Below, piece after piece: positions 34,336 to 43,402 of a stretch of 64,000 nt of DNA. Within the stretch, counting starts at the first letter, position 1; every line of letters begins with the position of its first letter. The notes beneath the pieces are model-generated. The model searched no databases and was not told the origin of the DNA. It was given only the letters and a program-made list of their open reading frames with translations. Made by a program: the position numbers and the translations under genes. This DNA comes from Streptomyces sp. NRRL WC-3605 (GTDB taxonomy: Bacteria > Actinomycetota > Actinomycetes > Streptomycetales > Streptomycetaceae), in assembly GCF_001509795.1 (NCBI RefSeq), contig NZ_LLZN01000058.1:1-64000 (forward strand), written 5' to 3'.

Positions 34336-36114
34336 ATGAGCGCACCCATCGAGGACTACGCCCTGATCAGCGATCTGGAGACAGCGGCGCTCGTCGGCCT
34401 GGACGGCTCCGTCGACTGGCTGTGCCTGCCCCGGTTCGACTCGCCCGCCTCACTGGCCGCGCTGCTGGGCACCCCCGACAACGGCTCCTGGCGGCTCGCC
34501 CCGCCCGGCGCCACCCGCTGCACGCGCCGGCGGTACCGGCGCGACACCCTGCTGCTCCAGTCGTGGTGGACGACACCCACGGGCACCGTGCGGGTCACCG
34601 ACTTCATGCCGCCCCGCACCCGGCTGCCCTGCGTCGTCCGGCTCGTCGAGGGGATCTCCGGGACCGTCACCCTCCGCAGCGAGCTGCGGCTGCGGTTCCA
34701 CCAGGGCCGGGTCGTGCCCTGGATCCGTGCCGTCGAGGGCTGCGCGGTGGCGATCGCCGGCCCGGACGCCGTCTGGCTCGGCACCGACCCTCCCGTCGAG
34801 CGGACGGGCGCCGACGACCGCACGGTCCACGACGTCACGGTCACGGCCGGCCGGCGCCTCGCCCTCACCCTCGTGTGGTCGCCGTCCCACCGGCCCGGAC
34901 CGCCCGAGCCGCTGGCCGTCCCGGCCGAGACGCTGCTCAAGGAGACCGCCGGCTTCTGGCGGCGCTGGACCGCCCAGTGCCGCTACGAAGGCCCCTGGCG
35001 GGACGCCGTCGTACGGTCCCTGATCACCCTGAAGGCACTCATCCACGCGCCCACCGGCGGTGTCGTCGCCGCCCCCACGACGTCCCTGCCCGGCCGTATC
35101 GGCGGTGACCTCAACTGGGACTACCGGTACTGCTGGCTCCGGGACTCCGCCATGACCCTGTCCTGCCTGCTGCGCAACGGCTACCGCGAGGAGGCCACGG
35201 CGTGGGTGGACTGGCTGGTACGGGCCGTCGCGGGCGACCCCGCCGACCTGCAGACCGTGTACGGCGTGGGCGGCCAGCGCCTGCTGCCCGAGACCGAGGC
35301 GCCCTGGCTGCCCGGCTACGAGGGCTCACGGCCCGTCCGCTTCGGCAACTCCGCGGCCGGCCAGTACCAGCTGGACGTCTACGGCGAGGTCCTCGACGCC
35401 CTGTGCCTGTCCCTGCGGGCCGGAATCGACCTGCCCGCCCACGTGTGGAGCCTGGTCGAGGCACTGATGGGGCATCTGCTGCGGCACTGGCGCGAACCCG
35501 ACCAGGGGCTGTGGCAACTGCGGAGCCCTCGCCGCCAGTTCGTGCACTCCAAGGTCATGACCTGGGTGGCCGCCGACCGCGCCCTGCGGATGGGCCGGCT
35601 GCTCGGCCGCGACGGCGCCCGCGGACGCTGGCGGGCCATGCGCGACCAGGTGCACCGCGAGGTCTGCCGTGAGGGCTGGGACCCGGCACGGCACGCCTTC
35701 ACCCAGTCCTACGGCTCCGACACCCTGGACGCGTCCGCGCTGCTGATCCCCCGGCTCGGCTTCCTGCCCGCCGCCGACGGACGGGTGCGCGGGACGGTCG
35801 ACGCGATGCGCGCCCTCGGCCACGGCGGCTTCGTACGGCGCTACACCCCCGGCCCGGACGCCGGGCAGGGCCCCGAGGGCACCTTCGTCGCCTGCTCGCT
35901 CTGGTACGCCGACGCGCTCGCCGCGACAGGCCGGACCGGGCAGGCCCGCGAGGCGTTCGAGCGGGTCCTCGCCATCCGCAACGACGTCGGTCTGCTCGCC
36001 GAGCAGTGGGACCCGGACGCCGGCCGCCAGCTCGGCAACGCGCCCCAGGCGTTCAGTCACATCGCCCTGGTGGAGACGGCGTCCGCCTTGTCTCCCCGTA
36101 CCCGTACGGATTGA
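34336..36114 (+). CDS. glycoside hydrolase family 15 protein
   Basis: A 592-aa cytoplasmic GH15 enzyme: N-terminal beta-sandwich beginning IEDYALISDLETAALVGLDG, then (alpha/alpha)6 barrel with DLNWDYRYCWLRDSAMTLS, VHSKVMTWVAADRAL and GTFVACSLWYADALA. Bacterial members are glucoamylases or trehalases. Near the C-terminus the usual SEExDP motif appears as LLAEQWDP, with one acidic residue replaced by Gln, which could affect catalysis. ATG at 34336 is preferred over GTG at 34327 for ribosome-site spacing. Its 3' end overlaps the convergent galE gene by 62 bp. Confidence 0.92.
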   Translation: MSAPIEDYALISDLETAALVGLDGSVDWLCLPRFDSPASLAALLGTPDNGSWRLAPPGATRCTRRRYRRDTLLLQSWWTTPTGTVRVTDFMPPRTRLPCVVRLVEGISGTVTLRSELRLRFHQGRVVPWIRAVEGCAVAIAGPDAVWLGTDPPVERTGADDRTVHDVTVTAGRRLALTLVWSPSHRPGPPEPLAVPAETLLKETAGFWRRWTAQCRYEGPWRDAVVRSLITLKALIHAPTGGVVAAPTTSLPGRIGGDLNWDYRYCWLRDSAMTLSCLLRNGYREEATAWVDWLVRAVAGDPADLQTVYGVGGQRLLPETEAPWLPGYEGSRPVRFGNSAAGQYQLDVYGEVLDALCLSLRAGIDLPAHVWSLVEALMGHLLRHWREPDQGLWQLRSPRRQFVHSKVMTWVAADRALRMGRLLGRDGARGRWRAMRDQVHREVCREGWDPARHAFTQSYGSDTLDASALLIPRLGFLPAADGRVRGTVDAMRALGHGGFVRRYTPGPDAGQGPEGTFVACSLWYADALAATGRTGQAREAFERVLAIRNDVGLLAEQWDPDAGRQLGNAPQAFSHIALVETASALSPRTRTD

Positions 36115-37135
36115 GCTGCTGGAACCGCCAGGCGTCCCGGCACATGTCGTCCAGGTCGCGGGTCGGCCGCCAGCCCCAGGCGCGCGTCACCGAGCCCGCG
36201 TCCGCGACGAGTTCGGCCACGTCACCGGGACGGCGGGGCCCGACCTCGTACGGCACCCGCCAGCCGGTCGCCCGGGAGAACGCGGCGACGACCTCCAGGA
36301 CGGAACGGCCCTCGCCCAGGCCCAGGTTGAACACGTGCATGCCCGGCGCGTCGCCGAGGTGGTCCAGCGCCAGCCGGTACGCGCCGACCGCGTCCATGAT
36401 GTGCAGGTAGTCGCGGACCGCGGTCCCGTCACGGGTCGGATAGTCGTCGCCGAACACCCGCAGCAGCTCACGCCGGCCGCCGGCCACCTGGGCCAGTGAG
36501 GGCACGAGGTTGTCGGACTCACCGGGCGGGTCGGCGCCCAGCAGACCGCTGGGGTGGGCTCCCGCCGGGTTGGCGTACCGCAGGCACAGCACCGTGTAGT
36601 CGGGCCGACGGCGGCACACGTCGGCGAGTATCTGCTCGCACGCCCACTTGGAGGCCGCGTAGGGGCTCGCCGGACGCACCGGCGTCGACTCGTCCAGCGG
36701 CCCCCGGCCGGATTCGCCGTAGACCGCGCACGAGGAGGAGAAGACCATGCGGTGCACCCCGTGGTCGTCCATGGCCCGCAGCAGGGACGTCGTGGCGCCC
36801 ACATTGCTGTCGTAGTACTCCACGGGCCTGCGCGTCGACGCGCTCACCGAACGCAGCCCCGCGCAGTGCACCACGGCGTCCACGGTGTGCCGGTCGAAGA
36901 CGGCCGACAGGGCCCGGCGGTCCCGGACGTCCAGCTCGTACACCGCGCCGACGAACCGGCCGGCGATCCGCTCGAGACGCTGCATGACCCGCGGGCTGCT
37001 GTGCGAGTAGTCGTCGACCACGATCACCTCGTAGCCGTGGTCGAGCAGATCGACGCAGGCGTGGCTGCCGAGGAACCCCGCACCGCCGGTGACGAGGACC
37101 GTCGACGGTGTACTCACCGGCTCGCCGCGCGTCAT
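36053..37135 (-). CDS. galE: UDP-glucose 4-epimerase
   Basis: A 360-aa extended SDR that interconverts UDP-glucose and UDP-galactose. NAD motif TGGAGFLG (residues about 16-23), catalytic SSSCAVYGE and YAASK, then substrate-binding LRYANPAGAHPSG and RDYLHIMD are all present. ATG at 37135 or GTG at 37117 may be used. It overlaps GH15 tail to tail by 62 bp and carries a matching operator upstream, so the two convergent genes may be co-regulated in sugar metabolism. Confidence 0.93.
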   Translation of the reverse strand: MTRGEPVSTPSTVLVTGGAGFLGSHACVDLLDHGYEVIVVDDYSHSSPRVMQRLERIAGRFVGAVYELDVRDRRALSAVFDRHTVDAVVHCAGLRSVSASTRRPVEYYDSNVGATTSLLRAMDDHGVHRMVFSSSCAVYGESGRGPLDESTPVRPASPYAASKWACEQILADVCRRRPDYTVLCLRYANPAGAHPSGLLGADPPGESDNLVPSLAQVAGGRRELLRVFGDDYPTRDGTAVRDYLHIMDAVGAYRLALDHLGDAPGMHVFNLGLGEGRSVLEVVAAFSRATGWRVPYEVGPRRPGDVAELVADAGSVTRAWGWRPTRDLDDMCRDAWRFQQLNPYGYGETRRTPSPPGRCD

Positions 37136-37166
37136 GGGCAGCCGCTCCCGGATCGCTCACAACGCC

Positions 37167-37185
37167 GTACATTTACGACGTATAC
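37167..37185. promoter_or_regulatory. operator site 2 (upstream of galE)
   Basis: GTACATTTACGACGTATAC, 32 bp upstream of the galE start, with the same TACG-N-CGTA core as site 1. Distances to the start codon are nearly equal for both sites (32-33 bp), placing them at the same promoter position. Confidence 0.65.
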
Positions 37186-37236
37186 CTCCGACTATGCGCC
37201 TCGCGCGCGGCAGCGTCAAACGAACCGGCGCACCCC

Positions 37237-37773
37237 TCAGACCACGCATCCCACATGGGCCAGCGCCTGCTTTAGCAGCACCCCGTGCCCGCCCGGCATC
37301 TCGCTCTGCACCGCCGGCGACAGGGCCTCCTGGGGGCTGAACCAGACCAGGTCGAGGGCGTCCTGCCGGGGCCGGCAGTCGCCGCTGACCGGGACGACGT
37401 ACGCGAGGGACACCGCGTGCTGACGCGGGTCGTGGTACGGCGTGATGCCCTGCGTCGGGAAGTACTCGGCCACGGTGAAGGGCTGCAGCGAAGTCGGCAC
37501 CCGGGGCAGCGCCACCGGTCCGAGGTCCTTCTCCAGATGGCGCAGCAGCGCGTCACGGACGCGCTCGTGGTGCAGCACGCGGCCGGAGACCAGGGTCCGG
37601 CTGACCGTTCCGTCGGGTCCGATGCGCAGCAGCAGCCCGATGCTGGTGACCTCGCCACTGTCGTCGACGCGCACGGGCACCGCCTCGACGTACAGGATCG
37701 GCATGCGGGCGCGCGCCTGCTCCAGGTCGTCCGTGGACAGCCAGCCGGGCGTGGTTTCGGTCATGTCAGACAT
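37237..37773 (-). CDS. DUF4916 / NUDIX-like family protein
   Basis: A 178-aa protein matching the DUF4916 group of NUDIX-like proteins (ILYVEAVPVRVDDSGEVTSI, then PFTVAEYFPTQGITPYHDP). A canonical Nudix box is not visible, so pyrophosphohydrolase activity is doubtful. It starts 7 bp after the amidohydrolase stop and is probably the third gene of the glutamine synthetase operon. Confidence 0.75.
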   Translation of the reverse strand: MSDMTETTPGWLSTDDLEQARARMPILYVEAVPVRVDDSGEVTSIGLLLRIGPDGTVSRTLVSGRVLHHERVRDALLRHLEKDLGPVALPRVPTSLQPFTVAEYFPTQGITPYHDPRQHAVSLAYVVPVSGDCRPRQDALDLVWFSPQEALSPAVQSEMPGGHGVLLKQALAHVGCVV

Positions 37774-37780
37774 TGCTTGA

Positions 37781-38965
37781 TCATACTTTCCGGGAGTGCG
37801 GACGCTCGGTCGTGGTCGGGTCGGCGGACGGGTCGGCGGGGGAGAGACCGTACAGGCGGCGGGCGTTGTCGCCGGCCGTCCACGCGGCGATGCGCAGCGC
37901 GTCCGGCAGGCTCAGGTCGTCGGTGTCGACCCGGTCCTGGAGGAGTTCCCCCATACCCCGGCGGAACGCCAGGGCCCCCAGGGCGTGGAACTCGGCCAGG
38001 CCGTAGGCGTCGGAGCTGTACAGCAGTTTGCGGAACGGGGTGATCTCCAGGGCCTCCGCGAGCACCGCCCGCGCCCGGGCGGGCCCCACGTGGTGCAGGG
38101 CGAGCCCCACGTCCAGGTGCACGTGGTCGAAGACGGCGGCGAGGTAGGCGGCCTCGCGCTGGTACGGCCAGCAGTGCAGGAGCAGCACCGGGATCGTGCC
38201 CCTGACCAGGTGCAGCCAGTCCGTCAGCAGGGCCGGGTCGGCCCTGTGCAGCCGCAGGTCGCCGTCGCCGAACCCGGTGTGCAGCTGCAGGGGCAGGCCG
38301 AGATCGACGGCCGTCCACAGCAGATGCCGGGTCAGTACCGGGTCGGACAGCCGTCCGCCGTCCGACAGCCACTGCCGGGCCGAGGCGGTGACCAGCGCGT
38401 CGGTGGGGCGCGCCGGATCCAGGTCGAAGCCCGTGCGGTACGCGGCCACCGACTTCACGGCGACCACACCGGGGCGGCGCACTGCCTCCTCGACGGCCGT
38501 GCGGAACGCGCCGGCGTACCCGTCGGCCTCCACCCCCGAGGCCGCGACGGACTCGGCGACCGCCTCCAGACGGACGACTTCGTGGGCCGTCGCCCCCGCC
38601 GCCTCCGCGAGTCGCGCGGGCGTGGTGAGCGGCACCGGTGTGTGGCCGGTGTCCACACAGAGCGCCGCCACACCCGCCGCCCGCAGGAACCGCCGGTCCA
38701 CCTCCCGCACGCCCAGCTCGGCACGCCGGGCAAGGTAGGCGTCGGCCGGCGCGTGGCGGGGCAGGCCGAGCAGGGGTGCGCAGTCCCGGCGCACGGCGAC
38801 CCCCACCGGGGTGTCGAACGCGGACCACGCGGTGGCGGGCCCGCCCTCGGTGAGCAGGGACTCGAACGCGGCGCGGTCCAGGTCCGTGGTGACCACCCCG
38901 TGGCAGTGGTGGTCGACCAGCGGCAGCTCCGCGAGCGCCTCGTGGACCGGCCCGGTGCCGCCCAC
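37781..38965 (-). CDS. amidohydrolase (FluG N-domain-like)
   Basis: A 394-aa TIM-barrel metal-dependent hydrolase of the amidohydrolase_2 type. Metal ligands include the N-terminal HHCH in LVDHHCHGVV, LLLHCWPYQ, and the SSDAYG Asp. It is related to the N-terminal domain of fungal FluG. It lies 1 bp after a glutamine-synthetase-like gene, so the pair rebuilds the two-domain FluG order as separate proteins. A likely reaction is hydrolysis of a gamma-glutamyl or amide compound made or used by its partner; unproven. Confidence 0.85.
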   Translation of the reverse strand: MGGTGPVHEALAELPLVDHHCHGVVTTDLDRAAFESLLTEGGPATAWSAFDTPVGVAVRRDCAPLLGLPRHAPADAYLARRAELGVREVDRRFLRAAGVAALCVDTGHTPVPLTTPARLAEAAGATAHEVVRLEAVAESVAASGVEADGYAGAFRTAVEEAVRRPGVVAVKSVAAYRTGFDLDPARPTDALVTASARQWLSDGGRLSDPVLTRHLLWTAVDLGLPLQLHTGFGDGDLRLHRADPALLTDWLHLVRGTIPVLLLHCWPYQREAAYLAAVFDHVHLDVGLALHHVGPARARAVLAEALEITPFRKLLYSSDAYGLAEFHALGALAFRRGMGELLQDRVDTDDLSLPDALRIAAWTAGDNARRLYGLSPADPSADPTTTERPHSRKV

Positions 38966-38966
38966 G

Positions 38967-40370
38967 TCAGTACACCCACCGGTAGGCGGCGGCGACCCCG
39001 TCGTCGTCCAGCCCGGCGACCCGGGCGCTCTCGCCCTCCCGTACCGCGGTCACGGCGTCGGCGAGGACCGGCCCGAGCGCGTCGCGCAGCACCACGTCCG
39101 CGCGGAACTCCCCGACGGCCTCGCCCAGCGAGACGGGCAGCCGCCGCACCCCGAGCGCCGCCGCCTCCCGCGTGCTCAGGTGCGCGGGGTCGCCGGTGAC
39201 CTCCTCGGGCAGCCGCGCGTCCGACGCCATGCCGTCCAGACCGGCGGCGATCAGACAGCCCAGCGCGAGATACGGGTTGGCGGCCAGGTCGACCGGCTTG
39301 ACCTCGATGTTGGCGGTCCGCTCGCGCCGGCCGACCGTGCCGGTCACCAGCCGCAGCCCGGCCTCCCGGGTCTCGCGGCCCCACGCCGTGAACACCCCGG
39401 CCCACTGCGAGGGCCGCAGCCGCAGATAGCTCGCCGGGCTCGGCGCGGTCACCGCGGTCAGGGCCGGGAGCCGGCGGAGCACGCCGGCGGCGAAGGACTC
39501 CGCCTCGGGGCGCAGGCCGTACCGGCGGTCGCCGCCCGCGTGCAGATTGACGCCGTCGCGCCAGACGGAGAGGTGGACATGGCCGCCGTTGCCGACGCCC
39601 TGCCCGAGCACGGCGGGCGCGAAGGACACCGCGAACCCGTGGCGCCGGGCCACCGCGCGGACCGTCTGCCGCACCAGCACGCTGTGGTCGGCCGCGGCGA
39701 CCGGGTCCAGCGCCGCCACCGACAGCTCGAACTGCCCGGCCGCGTATTCGGGGTGGAACTGCTCGGCCTCGACGCCCTGCCGGGCCAGCGCCGCCAGCAG
39801 CTCCGCCGCGCAGTCGCTCAGCTCCACCTGCCGGGTGGCGCCGTACGCCGGACCCGTGACCGCGGGCACGAAGGCCCCGTCGGCGCCCGGCGGCTGGGCG
39901 AAGGAGCACTCGATCTCGATACTCGCCCGGAACGTCACCCCGTGCCGCTCGGCGGCCTCGCGGACCGTGCGCCGCAGGAACGTGCGGGCGCACGCCGGAT
40001 GCGGTTCGCCCTCCTGGGTCGTCCGGTCGACCGGCGCCCAGGCCCAGCCGGGCTGGGCGGCCAGCTCCACCAGGGCCGTCAGGTCCGGGTAGAGACGCAG
40101 ATCGCCGTCCGGGGAGCCGAGGACGTCCGTGGTCACGACGGAGTCGTCCGCGAGGAACGTGTCGAACACCGGGGACATCCCGACGCCCCAGGCCGCCGCC
40201 GAGGGCAGCTTGGCGGTGGGGACCGTCTTCACCCGGCCGATCCCGGCCGTGTCCACGTACGCCAGCACGACCCCGTGCACACCCCGCCCGGCCAGCTCGC
40301 CGCCGAGCGCGGTGGCCCGTTCGACGTCCCCGGGACGCCCTCCCGGGACGGGGTCGGCAAGGGTGGTCAT
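38967..40370 (-). CDS. glutamine synthetase-like gamma-glutamyl ligase
   Basis: A 467-aa type I glutamine-synthetase-fold protein. The catalytic core includes FRASIEIECSF (metal Glu), GNGGHVHLSVW and TANIEVKPVDLAANPYLALG. In streptomycetes such extra GS-like enzymes glutamylate polyamines or ethanolamine rather than ammonia. Tight linkage to an amidohydrolase (1-bp gap) supports a role in degrading an amine through a gamma-glutamyl intermediate. The adenylylation Tyr region of true GSI is not evident. First gene of the GS-amidohydrolase-DUF4916 operon. Confidence 0.88.
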   Translation of the reverse strand: MTTLADPVPGGRPGDVERATALGGELAGRGVHGVVLAYVDTAGIGRVKTVPTAKLPSAAAWGVGMSPVFDTFLADDSVVTTDVLGSPDGDLRLYPDLTALVELAAQPGWAWAPVDRTTQEGEPHPACARTFLRRTVREAAERHGVTFRASIEIECSFAQPPGADGAFVPAVTGPAYGATRQVELSDCAAELLAALARQGVEAEQFHPEYAAGQFELSVAALDPVAAADHSVLVRQTVRAVARRHGFAVSFAPAVLGQGVGNGGHVHLSVWRDGVNLHAGGDRRYGLRPEAESFAAGVLRRLPALTAVTAPSPASYLRLRPSQWAGVFTAWGRETREAGLRLVTGTVGRRERTANIEVKPVDLAANPYLALGCLIAAGLDGMASDARLPEEVTGDPAHLSTREAAALGVRRLPVSLGEAVGEFRADVVLRDALGPVLADAVTAVREGESARVAGLDDDGVAAAYRWVY

Positions 40371-40419
40371 ACGGTCTCCTCGACGAGCTCGGCCGCCGGG
40401 CGGGCGGTGCGTGGGGGCG

Positions 40420-41229
40420 TCAGGGCTTCACGGCCACCGCGCCGTACTGCGGCACCGGGGCGGGGGAGCCGTCGGCCCGCCACCGGGCGCAGGACACCAT
40501 GCCCGGCTCCAGCAGCTCCAGTCCCTCGAAGAAGGCGGCGATGTCCTCGCCGCTGCGGGCCGTGATCGGCGGGGTGGCGTTCTCGTTCCAGAACTTCATC
40601 GCCGGGATCTGGCCCTCGCCGCCGAGCTCCGCGTCGAAGGTGGGGTGCGTCAGCACCAGCAGGCTGCCGGAGGGGGTCGCGGCCATGACGCGCCGCACGA
40701 TGTCACGGGCCTGGTCGTAGTCCAGCACGAAGTTGAGGATGCCCAGCATCATCACGGCGACCGGCTCGGTGAAGTCCAGCGTCCGCGAGGCCCGTTCGAC
40801 GATGGCGTCCGGGTCGTGCACGTCGGCGTCGATGTACGCGGTGACGCCGTCCCGGGTGCCGGTCAGCAGCGTCCGGGCGTGCACCAGCACGATCGGGTCG
40901 TTGTCGACGTACACGATCCGGGACTCGGGCGCGATGCGCTGGGCGATCTCGTGGGTGTTGTCGGCCGTCGGCAGCCCGGTGCCGATGTCGAGGAACTGCC
41001 GTACGCCGCGCTCCCCGGCCACGAAGCGCACCGCCCGGCCGAGGAAGTCGCGGTCCGCGCGCGCGATGTCACGGATGACCGGGAACATCCCGGCCACGTG
41101 CTCGCCCACCTGCTGGTCGACCTCGTAGTTGTCCTTGCCGCCGATCCAGTAGTTCCACACGCGCGCGTTGTGCGCCACACCGGTGTTCAGCCTCGCCGAC
41201 CCGCCCGACGGGGTGTGGCCATCGCTCAC
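40420..41229 (-). CDS. SAM-dependent methyltransferase (Methyltransf_19/DUF574 type)
   Basis: A 269-aa actinomycete-specific protein. LNTGVAHNARVWNYWIGGKD marks the family, and the SAM-binding motif is FLDIGTGLPTADN with the acidic end of strand 2 in IVYVDNDPIV. Substrate unknown; many streptomycetes have dozens of paralogues. GTG at 41229 follows GGAGAGGAC. It lies 49 bp upstream of the GS gene on the same strand and could share its transcript. Confidence 0.9.
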   Translation of the reverse strand: MSDGHTPSGGSARLNTGVAHNARVWNYWIGGKDNYEVDQQVGEHVAGMFPVIRDIARADRDFLGRAVRFVAGERGVRQFLDIGTGLPTADNTHEIAQRIAPESRIVYVDNDPIVLVHARTLLTGTRDGVTAYIDADVHDPDAIVERASRTLDFTEPVAVMMLGILNFVLDYDQARDIVRRVMAATPSGSLLVLTHPTFDAELGGEGQIPAMKFWNENATPPITARSGEDIAAFFEGLELLEPGMVSCARWRADGSPAPVPQYGAVAVKP

Positions 41230-41362
41230 GACTCGTCCTCTCCTCGCACGCACGACCGAAACCGGCCATCACCGCCATTGTGCCGCCCCGTTGATCACGT
41301 TGTCCCGGGAATCGGCACAGCCGGTACGGTCGTCGGCGCGCGGGCGGGGTGCCGCCGACGCG

Positions 41363-42208
41363 TCAGTCGAACTGGCTGGGCGAGGCCGCCGGGGACTTGC
41401 CGGCCAGGACGTCCTGGAGCCGCTGCGTGCCCAGCTTCACCGCCGACTCCACCGAGTCGTCCTCATCGTCGTCGAGACCGCCCGCCGTGACGGTGATCGC
41501 GTTGTCGCCCACCCGGACCGCGGCCACGCTCAGGGTCAGCGTCGCCTCGGTGCCGTCGACCGGCCCGCGCACCGACACCCGCACGCCCTCACGGGCGTCG
41601 CCCACCGTGGGCAGGTCGCTCTCGGTGACCTGGACGGTCCGCTCCTCGCCGTTCTCGGTCATCGTGAACTGGTCGCACTCCTGCGGAAGTCCGGCCATCC
41701 AGTCCAGGGAGTCCTGGACGTCCGTCCGGTCGTATGCGGCGACCTGGTACAGCAGGCGCGAGTCGTCCTGGGTGAAGCCGCGCAGCGCGTTCGCCCCCGA
41801 CGGCTTGCCCAGCAGGTCGTCGTCGAACAGCGAGTCCATCAGCCGCTGGCAGTCGGCCGCGTCGGCCTTGGCGGACACGAAGTCGGAGACGTCGACCTTG
41901 CCGATCAGCAGACCGTCGTGCCAGTTCTCCGCCTCCGTGTCCTTCACCTGGGTCCAGTCGTCCTCGATGTCCGCCGCGGTGATCAGCGCGGTCTCGGCGC
42001 CGGACTCGGACAGGGTGCCGCTCGGCGAGCCGGTGGGCGAGCCCGTCGGCGACTCCGTCTGCTGCCGGGCCGCCGCGGGCGACGCGCTGACGCCGGAGGC
42101 CCCGGTCTCCCGGCCCCCGTCCTGGGCGCAGGCGGCGGTGGCGAGCAGGGTGCCCGCCGTCAGGGCCGTGGACAGGACGCGGGCGAGTCGGACGGTACGA
42201 CGGGTCAT
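41363..42208 (-). CDS. lipoprotein (sensor-domain-like)
   Basis: A 281-aa lipoprotein. Lipobox LATAAC with the lipid-anchored Cys at about residue 27, then a Ser/Pro/Thr/Gly linker with SPTG repeats, then a folded domain of about 200 residues with two Cys (DAADCQRLM and LPQECDQF) that may form a disulfide. The domain looks like PknH-type extracellular sensor folds, but I cannot assign a function. Confidence 0.85.
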   Translation of the reverse strand: MTRRTVRLARVLSTALTAGTLLATAACAQDGGRETGASGVSASPAAARQQTESPTGSPTGSPSGTLSESGAETALITAADIEDDWTQVKDTEAENWHDGLLIGKVDVSDFVSAKADAADCQRLMDSLFDDDLLGKPSGANALRGFTQDDSRLLYQVAAYDRTDVQDSLDWMAGLPQECDQFTMTENGEERTVQVTESDLPTVGDAREGVRVSVRGPVDGTEATLTLSVAAVRVGDNAITVTAGGLDDDEDDSVESAVKLGTQRLQDVLAGKSPAASPSQFD

Positions 42209-42328
42209 CGGGAGTGCCTCCTGGGGACGGGACGCGTGTCCCGCTCAGCCCATCACCGGCCCCACGGGCCCACCATCGGCCACGGCCCGATCGGGTGACC
42301 CCGTCGATCGGCTGACGTCCCTCCGGCC

Positions 42329-42661
42329 TCACCCCTTCAGCGGGTCGTGCCCGATGGTCATGAGCCGGTGCCGTTGGCGGGTCTGCTCCGGCTCCGGCTC
42401 GTTCTCCGGATCGGCGCGCTCGGACACGGTGTCCACGACGTCGTACATGACCCGCACGTCGTCGTCCGTGAGGTCGGTGCGGCGCTTCTGGAGGATCGCG
42501 AGGACATGCTGCCCGACCGGGGTGCCTGCCTCGTCCGGCAGCGGTTCGGCCGTCTCACCCGCTTCGCTGACCCGCAGCCAGGCGGCGAGCTCCTGCGAGG
42601 TCATGTTCACCACGCGGTGGAACTCCTGCCACAGTGCGTCGAGTTCGAGGGCGTCGGTCAC
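42329..42661 (-). CDS. DUF3140 family protein
   Basis: A 110-aa acidic protein matching DUF3140 (LWQEFHRVVNMTSQELAAWL; later VGQHVLAILQKRRTDLTDDD). The family is often linked to Dps or DUF2945 genes and stress proteins. Here it lies 56 bp after the Dps gene on the same strand, consistent with co-expression. Function unknown. Confidence 0.85.
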   Translation of the reverse strand: MTDALELDALWQEFHRVVNMTSQELAAWLRVSEAGETAEPLPDEAGTPVGQHVLAILQKRRTDLTDDDVRVMYDVVDTVSERADPENEPEPEQTRQRHRLMTIGHDPLKG

Positions 42662-42717
42662 GGGGTTTCCTCTCCCTTCGCGTCGGGTGGTGCCGGCCGG
42701 GTGGTCCGCCGGGTGTC

Positions 42718-43200
42718 TCAGCCGTCGTCCGGCCAGTTCTCGGCGTCGAACATCCAGCGTTCCTTCTCCAGGTCGCCGGTGATGGTGATGAGCAGGTCCT
42801 GCGTCACCGGGTCCGGCTCGGCGGTCGCCGCGACCCGCTCGCGCAGCCGCGTGACGGCCGAGCCGAGAGCGTCCACGACCAGCTGCACGACCTGGGTGTC
42901 GCGCAGCCAGCCCGCCTCGGGGCCGGGCAGCGCGAAGGCCGCGGCGATGGTCTCCGGACGGCCGTCGGGTGCCACCCCGATCGCGGAGCTGCGCTCGGCG
43001 ACCGTGTCGGCGTGCGTCCGGGCCAGCGTCACCACCTCGTCGAGCTGGAGGTGGATCGAGCGGAAGCGCGGGCCGACGATGGCCCAGTGCGCCTGCTTCC
43101 CGATCAGCGACAGCCCGAGCAGATCGACGAGGGTGTCCTGGAGGGCGGCACCGGCGATCTGGCGGGCCGGCTCCGGAAGCGTGCTGGAGACCACGGTCAT
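42718..43200 (-). CDS. Dps-family ferritin-like protein
   Basis: A 160-aa ferritin-like four-helix protein. The di-iron ferroxidase residues expected for Dps are in GKQAHWAIVGPRFRSIHLQL followed by DEVV (His, His, Asp/Glu). Such proteins store iron and protect DNA during oxidative stress. ATG at 43200 is chosen for its GAGAGGGG site. DUF3140 follows. Confidence 0.88.
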   Translation of the reverse strand: MTVVSSTLPEPARQIAGAALQDTLVDLLGLSLIGKQAHWAIVGPRFRSIHLQLDEVVTLARTHADTVAERSSAIGVAPDGRPETIAAAFALPGPEAGWLRDTQVVQLVVDALGSAVTRLRERVAATAEPDPVTQDLLITITGDLEKERWMFDAENWPDDG

Positions 43201-43402
43201 GTCGAGCCCCTCTCTGGCGTGGTCGAGGGCTGCAGGAGCGGTGCGGCGCCGTCCGTCACAGCGGTGCCGCGCCACTCCATGCGTGCGCGGGTGCCCCGTG
43301 CGAACCGGTGCAAAACGTGCGGTGCCCGGTGGCCGGGCCGGTCGCCGCCGTGGCCCCTCGTCCCCGGGGCGGCGTATCTTCCCAGCGGGGCGGGAGTCGG
43401 TC

